Positions 1-8,387 of a DNA stretch of 64,000 nt are shown in pieces. The DNA is from Mesorhizobium sp. B2-8-5 (GTDB taxonomy: Bacteria > Pseudomonadota > Alphaproteobacteria > Rhizobiales > Rhizobiaceae). Both the position numbers and the translations under genes were made by a program. The stretch's first letter is position 1, and each line of letters opens with the position of its first letter. The DNA is taken from assembly GCF_006440675.2 (NCBI RefSeq), contig NZ_CP083951.1:5861501-5925500 (forward strand). The letters are read 5' to 3'. The notes beneath the pieces were generated by a model that was not told where the DNA came from, did not search any database, and worked only from the letters and a program-made list of their open reading frames with translations.

Positions 1-2051
1 TCCTGGCGCTCAACCATGTCAGCTTCCTCGACGGCCCGCTGGCGCTGACGCTGACCGACGAGGAGCCGGTCTTCGCCATCGACTACACGATCGCGCAGGC
101 CTGGTGGATGAGGCCGTTCATGAAGCTTGCCCGCGCGCTGCCGCTCAATCCGGCGAAGCCGATGTCGACCCGCACCCTTATCAAGATCGTGCAGGGCGGC
201 GATCCGTTGGTCATCTTTCCCGAGGGACGCATCACCGTCACCGGCGGCCTGATGAAGGTCTATGACGGCGCCGCCATGGTCGCCGACAAGACCGGCTCGA
301 TGGTGGTGCCGGTGCGCATCGAGGGGCTGGAGAAGAGCTACTTCTCGCGGCTCTCCTCGCAACATGTGCGCCGCCGCCTGTTCCCGAAGGTCAAGGTGAC
401 CATCCTGGAGCCGGTGAAGCTCGAAGTCCCGCAGGAATTGAAGGGCCGCCAGCGGCGCGCCGCGGCGGGCTCCGCGCTCTACCAGGTGATGTCGGACCTG
501 GTCTTCCGCACCCAGGACATCGACAAGACCGTTCTGGAGAAGATCATCGAGACGGCCAACGAGCGCGGCATGAAAGAACTCGCCGTGCAGGATCCGGTCA
601 CCGGTTCGCTGAGTTATGGCAAGCTGCTCACCGCCGCCGCCGTGCTCGGCGAGAAGTTCGAGCATCTCTATGCCGGACAGCAGACGCTGGGCATCATGCT
701 GCCCAACGCCAACGGCGCCTGCGCAGCACTGCTCGGCGTCATGTCGGCCGGCAAGGTTCCGGCGATGATCAACTTCACCGCGGGTGCCGCGAACATCCTG
801 TCGGCCTGCAAGGCGGCCGAGGTGCGCACCGTGCTCACCTCCCGCGCCTTCGTCGAACAGGCAAAGCTCGGGCCGATGGTCGAGGAGATCGGCCGCTCGG
901 TCGACATCGTCTGGCTCGACGATCTGCGGGCCACGATCGGTCTCAAGGACAAGCTGCTCGGCCTGTTGCGCAAGGCGACGCCGCGGGTGGCGCGCAAAGC
1001 GGACGATCCGGCGGCGATCCTGTTCACCTCGGGCTCGGAAGGCACGCCGAAGGGCGTGGTGCTCACCCATCGCAACATCCTGGCCAATGCCGCCCAGGCC
1101 GCCTCGCGCATCGACTTCCATTCGGGCGACAAGGTGTTCAGCGTGCTGCCGATCTTCCACTCCTTCGGCATGACGGCGGGCACGGTGCTGCCGCTGATCT
1201 CCGGCGTGCCGGTCTATTTCTACCCCTCGCCGCTGCACTACCGCATCGTGCCGGAGCTGATCTATGCCTCGAACGCGACGATCATCTTCGGCACCGACAC
1301 CTTCCTGTCCGGCTATGCCCGCACGGCACACCCCTACGACTTCCGTTCGGTGCGCTACTGCTTCGCCGGCGCCGAGCCGGTGAAGGCCGCGACGCGCCAG
1401 ACCTATATGGAGAAGTTCGGCCTGCGTATCCTGGAAGGCTACGGCGTGACCGAAACCGCGCCGGTGATCGCCATCAACACGCCGATGTACAACAAGTCGG
1501 GCAGCGTCGGCAAAATCATGCCCGGCATGGAGTACCGCCTCGAGCCGGTGCCCGGCGTCGACGAAGGCGGCCGGCTGTTCGTGCGCGGCCCGAACGTCAT
1601 GGCCGGCTACCTGCGCGCCGAGAACCCCGGCGTGATCGAACCGCTGGCCGACGGCTGGCACGACACCGGCGACGTCGTCACCGTCGACGATGCGGGCTTC
1701 ATCTCGATCCGCGGCCGCGCCAAGCGCTTCGCCAAGATCGCCGGCGAAATGGTCTCTCTTGCCGCGATCGAGGCGCTGGCGGGGGAACTCTGGAAAGGCT
1801 CGCTGTCGGCCGTCGCCACGGTGCCGGACGCTCGCAAGGGCGAAAAGCTGATCCTCATCACCGAGGCGCCGAAAGCCACCCGCGCGGACTTCCTCGCCTT
1901 CGCCAAGGCAAACGGCGCCATGGACCTTATGGTGCCGGCCGAAGTGCGCGTCGTGCCCAAGGTGCCGGTGCTCGGCTCCGGCAAGCTCGACTTCGCCGGG
2001 GTGACCAGGATGGTGCGCGGCGCGGAAGAGCTGAAGGTCAAGGCCGCCTGA
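1..2051 (+). CDS. Acyltransferase/AMP-ligase (Aas-like), 3' part
   Basis: The reading frame is open from the left edge (first full codon at base 3), so the gene begins outside the window; the ATG at 108 is internal. The visible part has a PlsC-type acyltransferase with the HX4D motif at visible residues 5-10 (NHVSFLD) and the FPEGR block near residue 72. An AMP-binding ligase domain follows, with the P-loop-like TSGSEGTPKG, then EGYGVTETAP and GWHDTGD. This order matches 2-acylglycerophosphoethanolamine acyltransferase/acyl-ACP synthetase (Aas), which re-acylates lysophospholipids at the inner membrane. Rhizobial versions often carry an N-terminal MFS-type lysophospholipid flippase domain, which would lie upstream and cannot be seen. 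The gene converges on the HypD-like gene across a hairpin. Confidence 0.85.
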   Translation, partial: LALNHVSFLDGPLALTLTDEEPVFAIDYTIAQAWWMRPFMKLARALPLNPAKPMSTRTLIKIVQGGDPLVIFPEGRITVTGGLMKVYDGAAMVADKTGSMVVPVRIEGLEKSYFSRLSSQHVRRRLFPKVKVTILEPVKLEVPQELKGRQRRAAAGSALYQVMSDLVFRTQDIDKTVLEKIIETANERGMKELAVQDPVTGSLSYGKLLTAAAVLGEKFEHLYAGQQTLGIMLPNANGACAALLGVMSAGKVPAMINFTAGAANILSACKAAEVRTVLTSRAFVEQAKLGPMVEEIGRSVDIVWLDDLRATIGLKDKLLGLLRKATPRVARKADDPAAILFTSGSEGTPKGVVLTHRNILANAAQAASRIDFHSGDKVFSVLPIFHSFGMTAGTVLPLISGVPVYFYPSPLHYRIVPELIYASNATIIFGTDTFLSGYARTAHPYDFRSVRYCFAGAEPVKAATRQTYMEKFGLRILEGYGVTETAPVIAINTPMYNKSGSVGKIMPGMEYRLEPVPGVDEGGRLFVRGPNVMAGYLRAENPGVIEPLADGWHDTGDVVTVDDAGFISIRGRAKRFAKIAGEMVSLAAIEALAGELWKGSLSAVATVPDARKGEKLILITEAPKATRADFLAFAKANGAMDLMVPAEVRVVPKVPVLGSGKLDFAGVTRMVRGAEELKVKAA

Positions 2052-2062
2052 GCTGAATGGAC

Positions 2063-2093
2063 GAACAGGCCGGCGACAAGCGCGGGCCTGTTC
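2063..2093. terminator. Hairpin between convergent genes
   Basis: The arms GAACAGGCC (2063-2071) and GGCCTGTTC (2085-2093) form a perfect 9-bp stem with a 13-nt loop, 12 bp after the aas-like stop. The gene on the other strand ends at 2126, so it could end transcription in both directions. There is no T-run, so a rho-independent role is only probable. Confidence 0.5.
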
Positions 2094-2125
2094 ATCCCGG
2101 CCGGCAGGTCCGGCCGAGAGGTCTC

Positions 2126-3085
2126 TCAGGCCGCGTATCTCGCCATCACCGGCTGCCTCGACCACTGCGCGTACCAGGTGTCGAACAGCTTGAGCTGCTG
2201 CTCGGCATAGCCGCGCTGGCTGTCGCTCAGCGCATCCGTCTCGTTGAAGTGCAGCCTGTATTCGGGGCCACCCTTCAGCACCATCATGTGCTTGAAATAG
2301 AGCACAAGGTCCGGTCCCTCGTCGAAAGAGGATAGCACGGCCAACGCCGCGTCCAGTTCCTGCGCCAGCCGGCGCGCTTCGGCATCGCCCTTGGCCGCCG
2401 CCTGGCTGAGGCCGACGAGATGCAGCACTTCCTTGGGCAGGACATTGCCGATGCCGGTGATGGCGCCGGACGCGCCGCAATTGACGAAACCGTGGAAGAC
2501 GGCGGTGTCGACGCCGATCATCAGCGCAACCTCATCGTCCCGGCTGGTGATGTTTTCCGCCGCGTAGCGCAGATCCGACGGCCCGCCGAACTCCTTGAAG
2601 CCGACAAGGTTCGAATGCTCGGCGCGCAACGCGAAGAACAGATCGGCGCGCGTGGCAAAGCCGTAATAGGGGCTGTTGTAGATGACGGCCGGCAGGTCGG
2701 GGGCAGCGGCAAGGATTGCCTTGAAGTGGTGACGCTGCGCCGTCACCGATGGCCCGCGCGACAGAACGCGCGGGATCACCATCAGGCCCCGCGCGCCGAC
2801 CTTTTGCGCGTGGGCGGCATGGGCCACGGCGCTGGCGGTGTTGACCGCGCCGGTGCCGACGATCACCGGAACGCCCGCCTTGACCAGGCGCTCGACGCCT
2901 TCCATGCGCTGCGCGTCGGTCAAGAGCGGCCAGTCGCCCATGGAGCCGCAATAGACTACCGCCGACATGCCGGCGGCGATCAGCTCGCGCCCCTTGCGCA
3001 CCAGCGCGTCGAAGTCGGGAAGGCGGTCATTGGTGCAAGGCGTCATCAGCGCCGGCATGCAGCCGGAAAAAACATTGGCGGTCAT
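2126..3085 (-). CDS. DapA-family lyase, probable 1-pyrroline-4-hydroxy-2-carboxylate deaminase (HypD-like)
   Basis: A 319-aa DHDPS/N-acetylneuraminate-lyase family TIM barrel. The Schiff-base lysine is Lys164 in VGFKEFGG and the partner tyrosine is Tyr136 in VIYNSPYYG. The usual GTTGE loop is replaced by CGSMGDW (residues 46-52). From memory the whole sequence, especially MSAVVYCGSMGDWPLLT and the SSFDEGPDLVLYFK region, closely follows Sinorhizobium meliloti HypD, which deaminates 1-pyrroline-4-hydroxy-2-carboxylate to 2-oxoglutarate semialdehyde in hydroxyproline catabolism. The start at 3085 is preceded by AAGGAGA; the frame extends further upstream without a ribosome site. The next gene upstream is an aldehyde dehydrogenase, which could use the product. 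The other hydroxyproline genes (epimerase, dehydrogenase) are not in the window. Confidence 0.75.
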   Translation of the reverse strand: MTANVFSGCMPALMTPCTNDRLPDFDALVRKGRELIAAGMSAVVYCGSMGDWPLLTDAQRMEGVERLVKAGVPVIVGTGAVNTASAVAHAAHAQKVGARGLMVIPRVLSRGPSVTAQRHHFKAILAAAPDLPAVIYNSPYYGFATRADLFFALRAEHSNLVGFKEFGGPSDLRYAAENITSRDDEVALMIGVDTAVFHGFVNCGASGAITGIGNVLPKEVLHLVGLSQAAAKGDAEARRLAQELDAALAVLSSFDEGPDLVLYFKHMMVLKGGPEYRLHFNETDALSDSQRGYAEQQLKLFDTWYAQWSRQPVMARYAA

Positions 3086-3220
3086 TTCGAAGTCTCCTTG
3101 AGGCAGGCATGCAGATTGACCAGTTTGGCCCGGCGCGGCACCGCTTGCCAAGTGGATAGTCGAGGTTCATGCGCGCTCAGCATGGGTACGATCGTGGCCA
3201 TTTGTTCTCAGGCACTCCGC

Positions 3221-4708
3221 TCAGAGCGCTACCCACGCCGTCTTGAGGTCGGTGTATTTCTCGATGGCGTGGAGCGACTTGTCGCGGCCGAAGCCGGACT
3301 GCTTGAATCCGCCGAGCGGCACGGTGATGTCGGCGCCGCCATAGGTGTTGACATGGACGACGCCGGCATTGATAGCGCGCACCATGCGGTGCGCGGTCGA
3401 CAGGTTCGATGTCCACACGGCCGACGCAAGACCATAGACGGTCGCGTTGGCGAGGCGCACCGCCTCTTCCTCGGTCTCGAAGCGCGTGACGCCGAGCACC
3501 GGCCCGAACACTTCCTCGCGGGCGAGCTGCATTTTCTCAGTCACGTTCTCGAAGATCGTCGGCGCCATATAGCTGCCGCCGGTTTCCGCCAGGATGCGAT
3601 CGCCGCCAGTGACGAGACGGGCGCCCTCCTCCGAAGCCTTGGCGACGAAGCCGAGATTCTTGGTCAGTTGCTCGGCGCTCGACACCGCGCCGACATCGGA
3701 GCCGAGATCGAGCGGATCGCCGACCTTCAGCTTCGTGGTGGCCTTGAGCAATTCGTCCATGAAGCGGTCGTAGACCGAGGCCTGGACCAGCAGGCGCGAA
3801 CCGGCGATGCAGACCTGTCCGGAATTGCGGAAGATGCCGTTGGCCGAGACGACCGCCGCCTGTTTCAGGTCCGGCGCATCGGCAAAGACGATGTTGGGCG
3901 ACTTGCCGCCAAGCTCGAGGAAAACGCGCTTGAGGTTCGAGCGCGCGGAATATTCGAGCAAGCGGCGGCCGACAGGCCCGGAGCCGGTGAAGGCGATGGC
4001 GTCGACATCCATATGCAGGCCGAGCGCCTCGCCCGCGACCGAGCCGCGGCCAGTGACGACATTGAAGACGCCCTCGGGCAAGCCGGCCTCGGCGGCAAGC
4101 TCCGCCAGCCGCAGCAAGGTCAGCGAGGCGATCTCCGGCGGCTTGACGACGATGGCGTTGCCGGCGGCGAGTGCCGGCGCGATCTTCCAGGCGCCGATCA
4201 TCAGCGGGAAGTTCCACGGCACGATGACGCCGACGACGCCGAGCGGCTCCTTGTGGATCAATCCAAGGACATTGTCAGCGGTCGGCGCGATCTCGCCATA
4301 GACCTTGTCGATCGCTTCGGCATAGTAGCGGATGGTGCCGGCAGCCGACAGCGGCTCGGCCTTGTAGGCCATGCCGATCTCGGTGCCATTGTCGCGCACG
4401 CCGAGCACGGCAAGCTCCAGCGCGTGCTTTTCGACCAATTCGGCGAATTTCGTCAGCACCTTCTTGCGAAAAGCGGGCGCCGCGCGTGACCAGGAGCCCT
4501 TGGCGAACGCCTTGCGCGCCGAAGCGACGGCGCGGTCGACATCGGCGGCGGCACCGTCGGCAATTCTTGCGAAGGGGCGGCCGTCGATCGGCGAAATCAC
4601 CTGTAGGCTTGCGCCGCTCTCTGCGTCCGCATGGGCGCCATCGATGAACAGACGCCGCGCGCCGACCTCCGTCTTGCGCAGCGTGTCGATAGTGTCCTGG
4701 CTGATCAT
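3221..4708 (-). CDS. NAD(P)-dependent aldehyde dehydrogenase (PuuC-like)
   Basis: A 495-aa ALDH superfamily enzyme. Visible features are the VPWNFP substrate/cofactor segment near residue 163, the FTGSGPVGRR cofactor loop near 240, catalytic Glu265 in LELGGKSP and nucleophile Cys300 in NSGQVCIAG. The C-terminal half has the EEVFGPV and GGFKQSGFGRD signatures. It most resembles the group that oxidises amino-aldehydes such as gamma-glutamyl-aminobutyraldehyde, but the substrate cannot be read from sequence. The chosen ATG at 4708 is 2 bp after the P450 stop, so the two genes are co-transcribed; the HypD-like gene follows 135 bp downstream. A role as 2-oxoglutarate semialdehyde dehydrogenase in hydroxyproline catabolism is possible but unproven. 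Confidence 0.8.
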   Translation of the reverse strand: MISQDTIDTLRKTEVGARRLFIDGAHADAESGASLQVISPIDGRPFARIADGAAADVDRAVASARKAFAKGSWSRAAPAFRKKVLTKFAELVEKHALELAVLGVRDNGTEIGMAYKAEPLSAAGTIRYYAEAIDKVYGEIAPTADNVLGLIHKEPLGVVGVIVPWNFPLMIGAWKIAPALAAGNAIVVKPPEIASLTLLRLAELAAEAGLPEGVFNVVTGRGSVAGEALGLHMDVDAIAFTGSGPVGRRLLEYSARSNLKRVFLELGGKSPNIVFADAPDLKQAAVVSANGIFRNSGQVCIAGSRLLVQASVYDRFMDELLKATTKLKVGDPLDLGSDVGAVSSAEQLTKNLGFVAKASEEGARLVTGGDRILAETGGSYMAPTIFENVTEKMQLAREEVFGPVLGVTRFETEEEAVRLANATVYGLASAVWTSNLSTAHRMVRAINAGVVHVNTYGGADITVPLGGFKQSGFGRDKSLHAIEKYTDLKTAWVAL

Positions 4709-4710
4709 TC

Positions 4711-5898
4711 TCAATTTGCTCCAAATTCTACATGAAGTGCCGCCGGCGCGCGGAACTCCCAGCCGCGGAACACCGGCTCCTTGCCCGGCACCAGCCTGAG
4801 ATCCGGAAAACGCTCCAGCAGCAACCTTAGCGCCAGGCACATCTGCTCGCGCGCGAAGAAGCGGCCCGAGCAGAAATGATGGCCGAAGCCGAAGGCGGCG
4901 TGGTTGCCCTCGTTGCGATGGATATCGAAGCTGTCGGGATCGGTGAAGCGGCTTTCGTCGCGGCTGGCCGAGGAGACGAGCGCCGCAACGGGAGCTCCGG
5001 CGGGTATCGTCGCCCCGCCGATCTCCACGGCACGGGTCGTTTCACGCGTCTGCGTGCCGATCGGCGCCACCCAGCGCAGACCCTCGTCCACTGCTCTGGG
5101 CACGAAGGTTTCAGCATCGTCGAGCACCTGCCGCAACTGCTCAGGGTTCGTCAGCAGACCGACGAGGATGGAGCCGGCGCCGTGGCCAGGCTCCTGCATG
5201 CCTCCGAGCAAGATGACCTTGATGGTCGGCATCAGGAAATCGATCGAGCGGGTCGAGCCGTCAGGCATGCCGTCATGCAGCATATGCGAGAGCGCCGAGT
5301 CGTCGGGCTTGCGGATCAGCCGCTCGAGGGTTGGCCGGACGGCGGCGCCGACCTCGGCGCTGATCGCGTCGGCGGTTTCCTGCCGCTTCGGATCGTTCTC
5401 GAAATTGATGGCGCCCTGGGCAAGGCCATAGAACCAGCGCCGCAAGGTCGGCATATCGACGTCGGCAAGCCCGAGCGAGCGCGCCAGGCTCAGCGTCGAC
5501 ACCGGCTCGAAATAGTCGGCCATCAGCTCGGCCGAGCCGTGCGCGGCAATTCTGTCGAGATAGGGTTCGGCGATCGCGCGCACGAGATCGCCGGCATAGG
5601 AGGCTACGGTGCGCGGCCGGTATTTCGGATCGACGCCCTGGCGCAGTTGCTTATGAGTCTCACCGTCGGTGGTCAGGATGGTCGGCTTGCCGAAAGAGCG
5701 CTCGACCGGCGAGGTGCCGACGACCGCCGAGAAGATGTCGGGCGACTTGGCGACGGTCTCGACGTCCTTCCAGCGGGTGACGAACCAGAGATTGACCGCC
5801 GGCACGAAAGCGACCGGCGCGTTGCGCCTAAGCTCGGCGTAGATCGGATAGGGGTCAGCTTCCAGCGCCTCGACCGTGATACCATCGGTAAAGCTCAT
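4711..5898 (-). CDS. Cytochrome P450
   Basis: A 395-aa soluble bacterial class I P450. The heme loop is FGFGHHFCSG with ligand Cys343. The K-helix ExxR is Glu272-Arg275 (EGLR), and the C-helix HKQLR (82-86) contributes a heme-propionate arginine. The I-helix reads GGMQEPGHG (232-240), so the usual acid-threonine pair for oxygen activation is Glu-Pro here. There is no ferredoxin or ferredoxin reductase gene in the neighbourhood, so electron partners must be encoded elsewhere. It lies between the permease and the aldehyde dehydrogenase on the same strand. Substrate unknown; with its neighbours it probably oxidises an imported amine or amino-acid-like compound. Confidence 0.88.
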   Translation of the reverse strand: MSFTDGITVEALEADPYPIYAELRRNAPVAFVPAVNLWFVTRWKDVETVAKSPDIFSAVVGTSPVERSFGKPTILTTDGETHKQLRQGVDPKYRPRTVASYAGDLVRAIAEPYLDRIAAHGSAELMADYFEPVSTLSLARSLGLADVDMPTLRRWFYGLAQGAINFENDPKRQETADAISAEVGAAVRPTLERLIRKPDDSALSHMLHDGMPDGSTRSIDFLMPTIKVILLGGMQEPGHGAGSILVGLLTNPEQLRQVLDDAETFVPRAVDEGLRWVAPIGTQTRETTRAVEIGGATIPAGAPVAALVSSASRDESRFTDPDSFDIHRNEGNHAAFGFGHHFCSGRFFAREQMCLALRLLLERFPDLRLVPGKEPVFRGWEFRAPAALHVEFGAN

Positions 5899-5923
5899 GC
5901 CGCTGCTCCCGCTCCGTTAAGGC

Positions 5924-5945
5924 GGGGCGGCGCGGACGCCGCCCC
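5924..5945. terminator. GC-rich hairpin between permease and P450 genes
   Basis: GGGGCGGCG (5924-5932) and CGCCGCCCC (5937-5945) pair over 9 bp around a 4-nt loop. A TTTGT follows on the plus strand, but the flanking genes run on the minus strand, where no T-run follows. It may weaken read-through from the permease into the P450, or protect the mRNA 3' end. Confidence 0.4.
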
Positions 5946-5968
5946 TTTGTCCATCAATCACCTGCCCA

Positions 5969-7414
5969 TCAATCGCCGAGCGGCTGGCCGAGCCGTTCGA
6001 AGGCAGCCGGATCACGGCCTCGCAAAGCGCCTGCCAGCAACAGGCCGACCACGGCCGCGATCAGCACAAGCGCCGGCAGGAACACGCCGAGGAAGCCGCC
6101 GGCGCCCGACAGGCTGCCGAAATTGATGACGATCAGGTAGATGATGATGGCGAAGGCGATGAAGGTCAGCGCTGGCAGGATCGTGGTCTTCAGCCCGTTC
6201 TCCTGGTTGGACGGGTTGGCGCGGAAGTACATCACGACGGCGAGCGAGGCCACCGCCATCATGACGATGACGCCGAGCGTGGCGACGTTGGTGAGCCACG
6301 AGAACAGCGCCAGCACCGGGTCGAGGCCGAGCACCGCGAACAGCCCGATAACGACGGCCGCGAGCACGGTCTGGATCACCGAGGCGACATGCGGGCTCTG
6401 ATGCGCCGAATGCGTCACGCCGATCGACTGCGGCAGGAGCTTTTCGCGGCCGGCGACGTAGATGTAGCGGGCGACCGCGTTGTGGAAGGCGAGCACGCCG
6501 GCGAACAGGCTGGAGACGAAGAGGATGCTCATGGCATGGGTGAGCAGCGTTCCGGCGTAGCGGTCGGAGAGGCCGAATAGGAAGGTGGTCGGATCCTGCA
6601 AAGCCTGCAGCGACGGCAACAGCTTGTCGACGCCGGCGCCTACCGCCATCAGCCAGGCGGTGATCATATAGAACAGGCCGATCAGGATGACGGAGAAATA
6701 GGTGGCGCGCGGAATGGTGACCTTCGGGTCGCGCGCCTCCTCGGCATAGATCGTGGTCGCCTCGAAGCCGATGAAGGCGGCAAAGCAGAACAGGATGGCG
6801 ATGGCCGGCGCGCCGCTGGCGATCTGGCTCCAGCTGAAGGGCGCCGCCGACAGGCCGCTGTCGCCGCCGGTCTTGAGGATGGTGAGGTCGAGGATCAGCA
6901 CGACGACGTATTCGGCAAGCACCAGCACCGTCAGGATCTTGGCCGACAGGTCGACCTGCCGGTAGCCGAGCACGGCGACGATGGCGATGGCAATGAAGCT
7001 CCACACCCACCAGGGCAGATTGATGCCCCAGCCGGCGAACAGCCCTGCGGTGGCCGCGCCCAGCAGGCCCATGACGCCGATCTGCATGGCGTTGTAGGAG
7101 AGGATCGCGATCAGCGCGACGGCGCCGCCGGCGAGGCCGCCAAGTCCACGCGCGGCGTAGGCGTAGAAGGCGCCGGCATTGCCGATGTGGCGCGACATGG
7201 CGACATAGCCAACCGCGAACAGGAGCAGCAACAGCGTCACGATCAGATAGGTGCCGGCAAAGCCGGCGCCGTTACCCATCAACATGCCGAGCGGCGTGCC
7301 GCCGGCAACGGCCGTGAGCGGTGCGGCGGCCGAAATCACCATGAAGGTGATGGCGCCGACGCCAAGGCTGTTCTTCCTCAGCCGGTTCACTTCTCCGGCT
7401 TCAAGTGTGGTCAT
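5969..7414 (-). CDS. APC-family amino acid/polyamine permease
   Basis: A 481-aa integral membrane protein with about 12 hydrophobic helices. The N-terminal GAITFMVISAAAPLTAVAG is typical of helix 1 of the amino acid-polyamine-organocation superfamily, where unwound glycines bind the substrate amine and carboxylate. A conserved GFEATTIYAEEARDP stretch follows helix 6. The start at 7414 has GGAGGG four bases upstream; another in-frame ATG lies at 7426. It heads the minus-strand group that continues with the P450 and aldehyde dehydrogenase, and it is divergent from an IclR regulator that is the obvious candidate to control it. The transported substrate is unknown. Confidence 0.82.
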   Translation of the reverse strand: MTTLEAGEVNRLRKNSLGVGAITFMVISAAAPLTAVAGGTPLGMLMGNGAGFAGTYLIVTLLLLLFAVGYVAMSRHIGNAGAFYAYAARGLGGLAGGAVALIAILSYNAMQIGVMGLLGAATAGLFAGWGINLPWWVWSFIAIAIVAVLGYRQVDLSAKILTVLVLAEYVVVLILDLTILKTGGDSGLSAAPFSWSQIASGAPAIAILFCFAAFIGFEATTIYAEEARDPKVTIPRATYFSVILIGLFYMITAWLMAVGAGVDKLLPSLQALQDPTTFLFGLSDRYAGTLLTHAMSILFVSSLFAGVLAFHNAVARYIYVAGREKLLPQSIGVTHSAHQSPHVASVIQTVLAAVVIGLFAVLGLDPVLALFSWLTNVATLGVIVMMAVASLAVVMYFRANPSNQENGLKTTILPALTFIAFAIIIYLIVINFGSLSGAGGFLGVFLPALVLIAAVVGLLLAGALRGRDPAAFERLGQPLGD

Positions 7415-7538
7415 TTTTCCCTCCATTCCGCATTGCGGAAACCAAGTGTCCCTGAGATGCCGAGGGCCTTCTGAGAGGGCCAATGCGCATTTCATTATTT
7501 GCAACGGCATTTCGATATTAGACTTGCAAAGGAATCGA

Positions 7539-7567
7539 CTTGCTGTCAAGTTAATTCGCACGTTAAG
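7539..7567. promoter_or_regulatory. Candidate IclR operator/promoter in divergent spacer
   Basis: The 178-bp spacer between the permease and iclR-type starts contains CTTGCTGTCAAG (an inverted repeat CTTG-N4-CAAG, 7539-7550) followed by TTAATTC and GCACGTTAAG. The order GTCAAG, TAATTC, (C)ACGTTAA resembles the control region at 15389-15413. The iclR-type Shine-Dalgarno GGAGG is at 7576-7580, 12 nt before the ATG, which is longer than usual. Confidence 0.35.
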
Positions 7568-7592
7568 TATCTGACGGAGGATCGGACACGCG

Positions 7593-8357
7593 ATGAGCAC
7601 GGTGGCCAAAGCCATTTCGCTGCTGGAGGTGCTGGGCGGCGGCGCGCCCGAGGCGGCGCTTGCCGACCTTGCCAAGGGCGCCGGCTTCGACAAGGCGACG
7701 ACGCGCCGGCTGCTGGTTTCGCTCATTGCGCAAGGGCTGGTCGAGCAGGACGAGGCGACGCGCCTCTACCGGCTCGGAGCCGGCCTGACGCGGCTGGCGC
7801 TGATGCGCGAGGCGCAGTTTCCGTTCCTGCGCATGGCCGTGCCGGTGGTCGAGATGCTGGCCGCCGAGACCGGCGAGACGGTGCATCTCTCGGAATATTC
7901 GAAGCGCGGCCTGATCACCGTCCAGGTCATCGAATCGGCCAAGGCCAATCGTGTCAGCGTGCAACTCGGCGACGTGCTGCCGATGCATGCGACGGCGTCC
8001 GGCATCGCATTCCTGGCTTTCACCGAGGAGCGCATCCGCGAGGCCATCCTTGCCGGACCGATGCCGGCTTTCACGCCCTTCACCATCGGCGATGCAAACA
8101 CTTTGGCCGAACAAGTCGCCGCCGCCCGCGCGCGCGGCCATTCCATCGGCGCGCAGGGTTTCGAGGAGGGCGTGATGAGCGTCGCCGCCCCGGTTCTCGG
8201 CACCGACGGCTACGCCATCGGCGCCATCGCGGTGGCGGCGCCGAGAGTGCGCACCCAAAAGGCCGACATCGAGCGGCTTGGCGTCAGCGTGACCGCCGCG
8301 GGTCGCGAGATCGGCGAGCGGCTGTTCGGCCGGCTGGCCGGCCAGAAGCGGGCCTGA
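7593..8357 (+). CDS. IclR-family transcriptional regulator
   Basis: A 254-aa protein with an N-terminal winged helix-turn-helix (about residues 1-65, with ALADLAKGAGFDKATTRRLL as recognition segment) and a C-terminal IclR effector domain containing MLAAETGETVHLSEY and LPMHATASGIAFLA. IclR proteins bind a small-molecule effector in the C-terminal domain and usually act on adjacent catabolic genes. It is divergent from the permease and is followed by the Tm-1-like protein, HAD hydrolase and aminotransferase in the same direction, so it may control both groups. The effector is unknown. Confidence 0.88.
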   Translation: MSTVAKAISLLEVLGGGAPEAALADLAKGAGFDKATTRRLLVSLIAQGLVEQDEATRLYRLGAGLTRLALMREAQFPFLRMAVPVVEMLAAETGETVHLSEYSKRGLITVQVIESAKANRVSVQLGDVLPMHATASGIAFLAFTEERIREAILAGPMPAFTPFTIGDANTLAEQVAAARARGHSIGAQGFEEGVMSVAAPVLGTDGYAIGAIAVAAPRVRTQKADIERLGVSVTAAGREIGERLFGRLAGQKRA

Positions 8358-8387
8358 CAACCAACGAGAGACTGCAGGGAGACTGAT

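Noticed and set aside
2420..4489. 689-codon plus-strand open frame
   Set aside because: Antisense to the HypD-like and aldehyde dehydrogenase genes; composition typical of a high-GC shadow frame.
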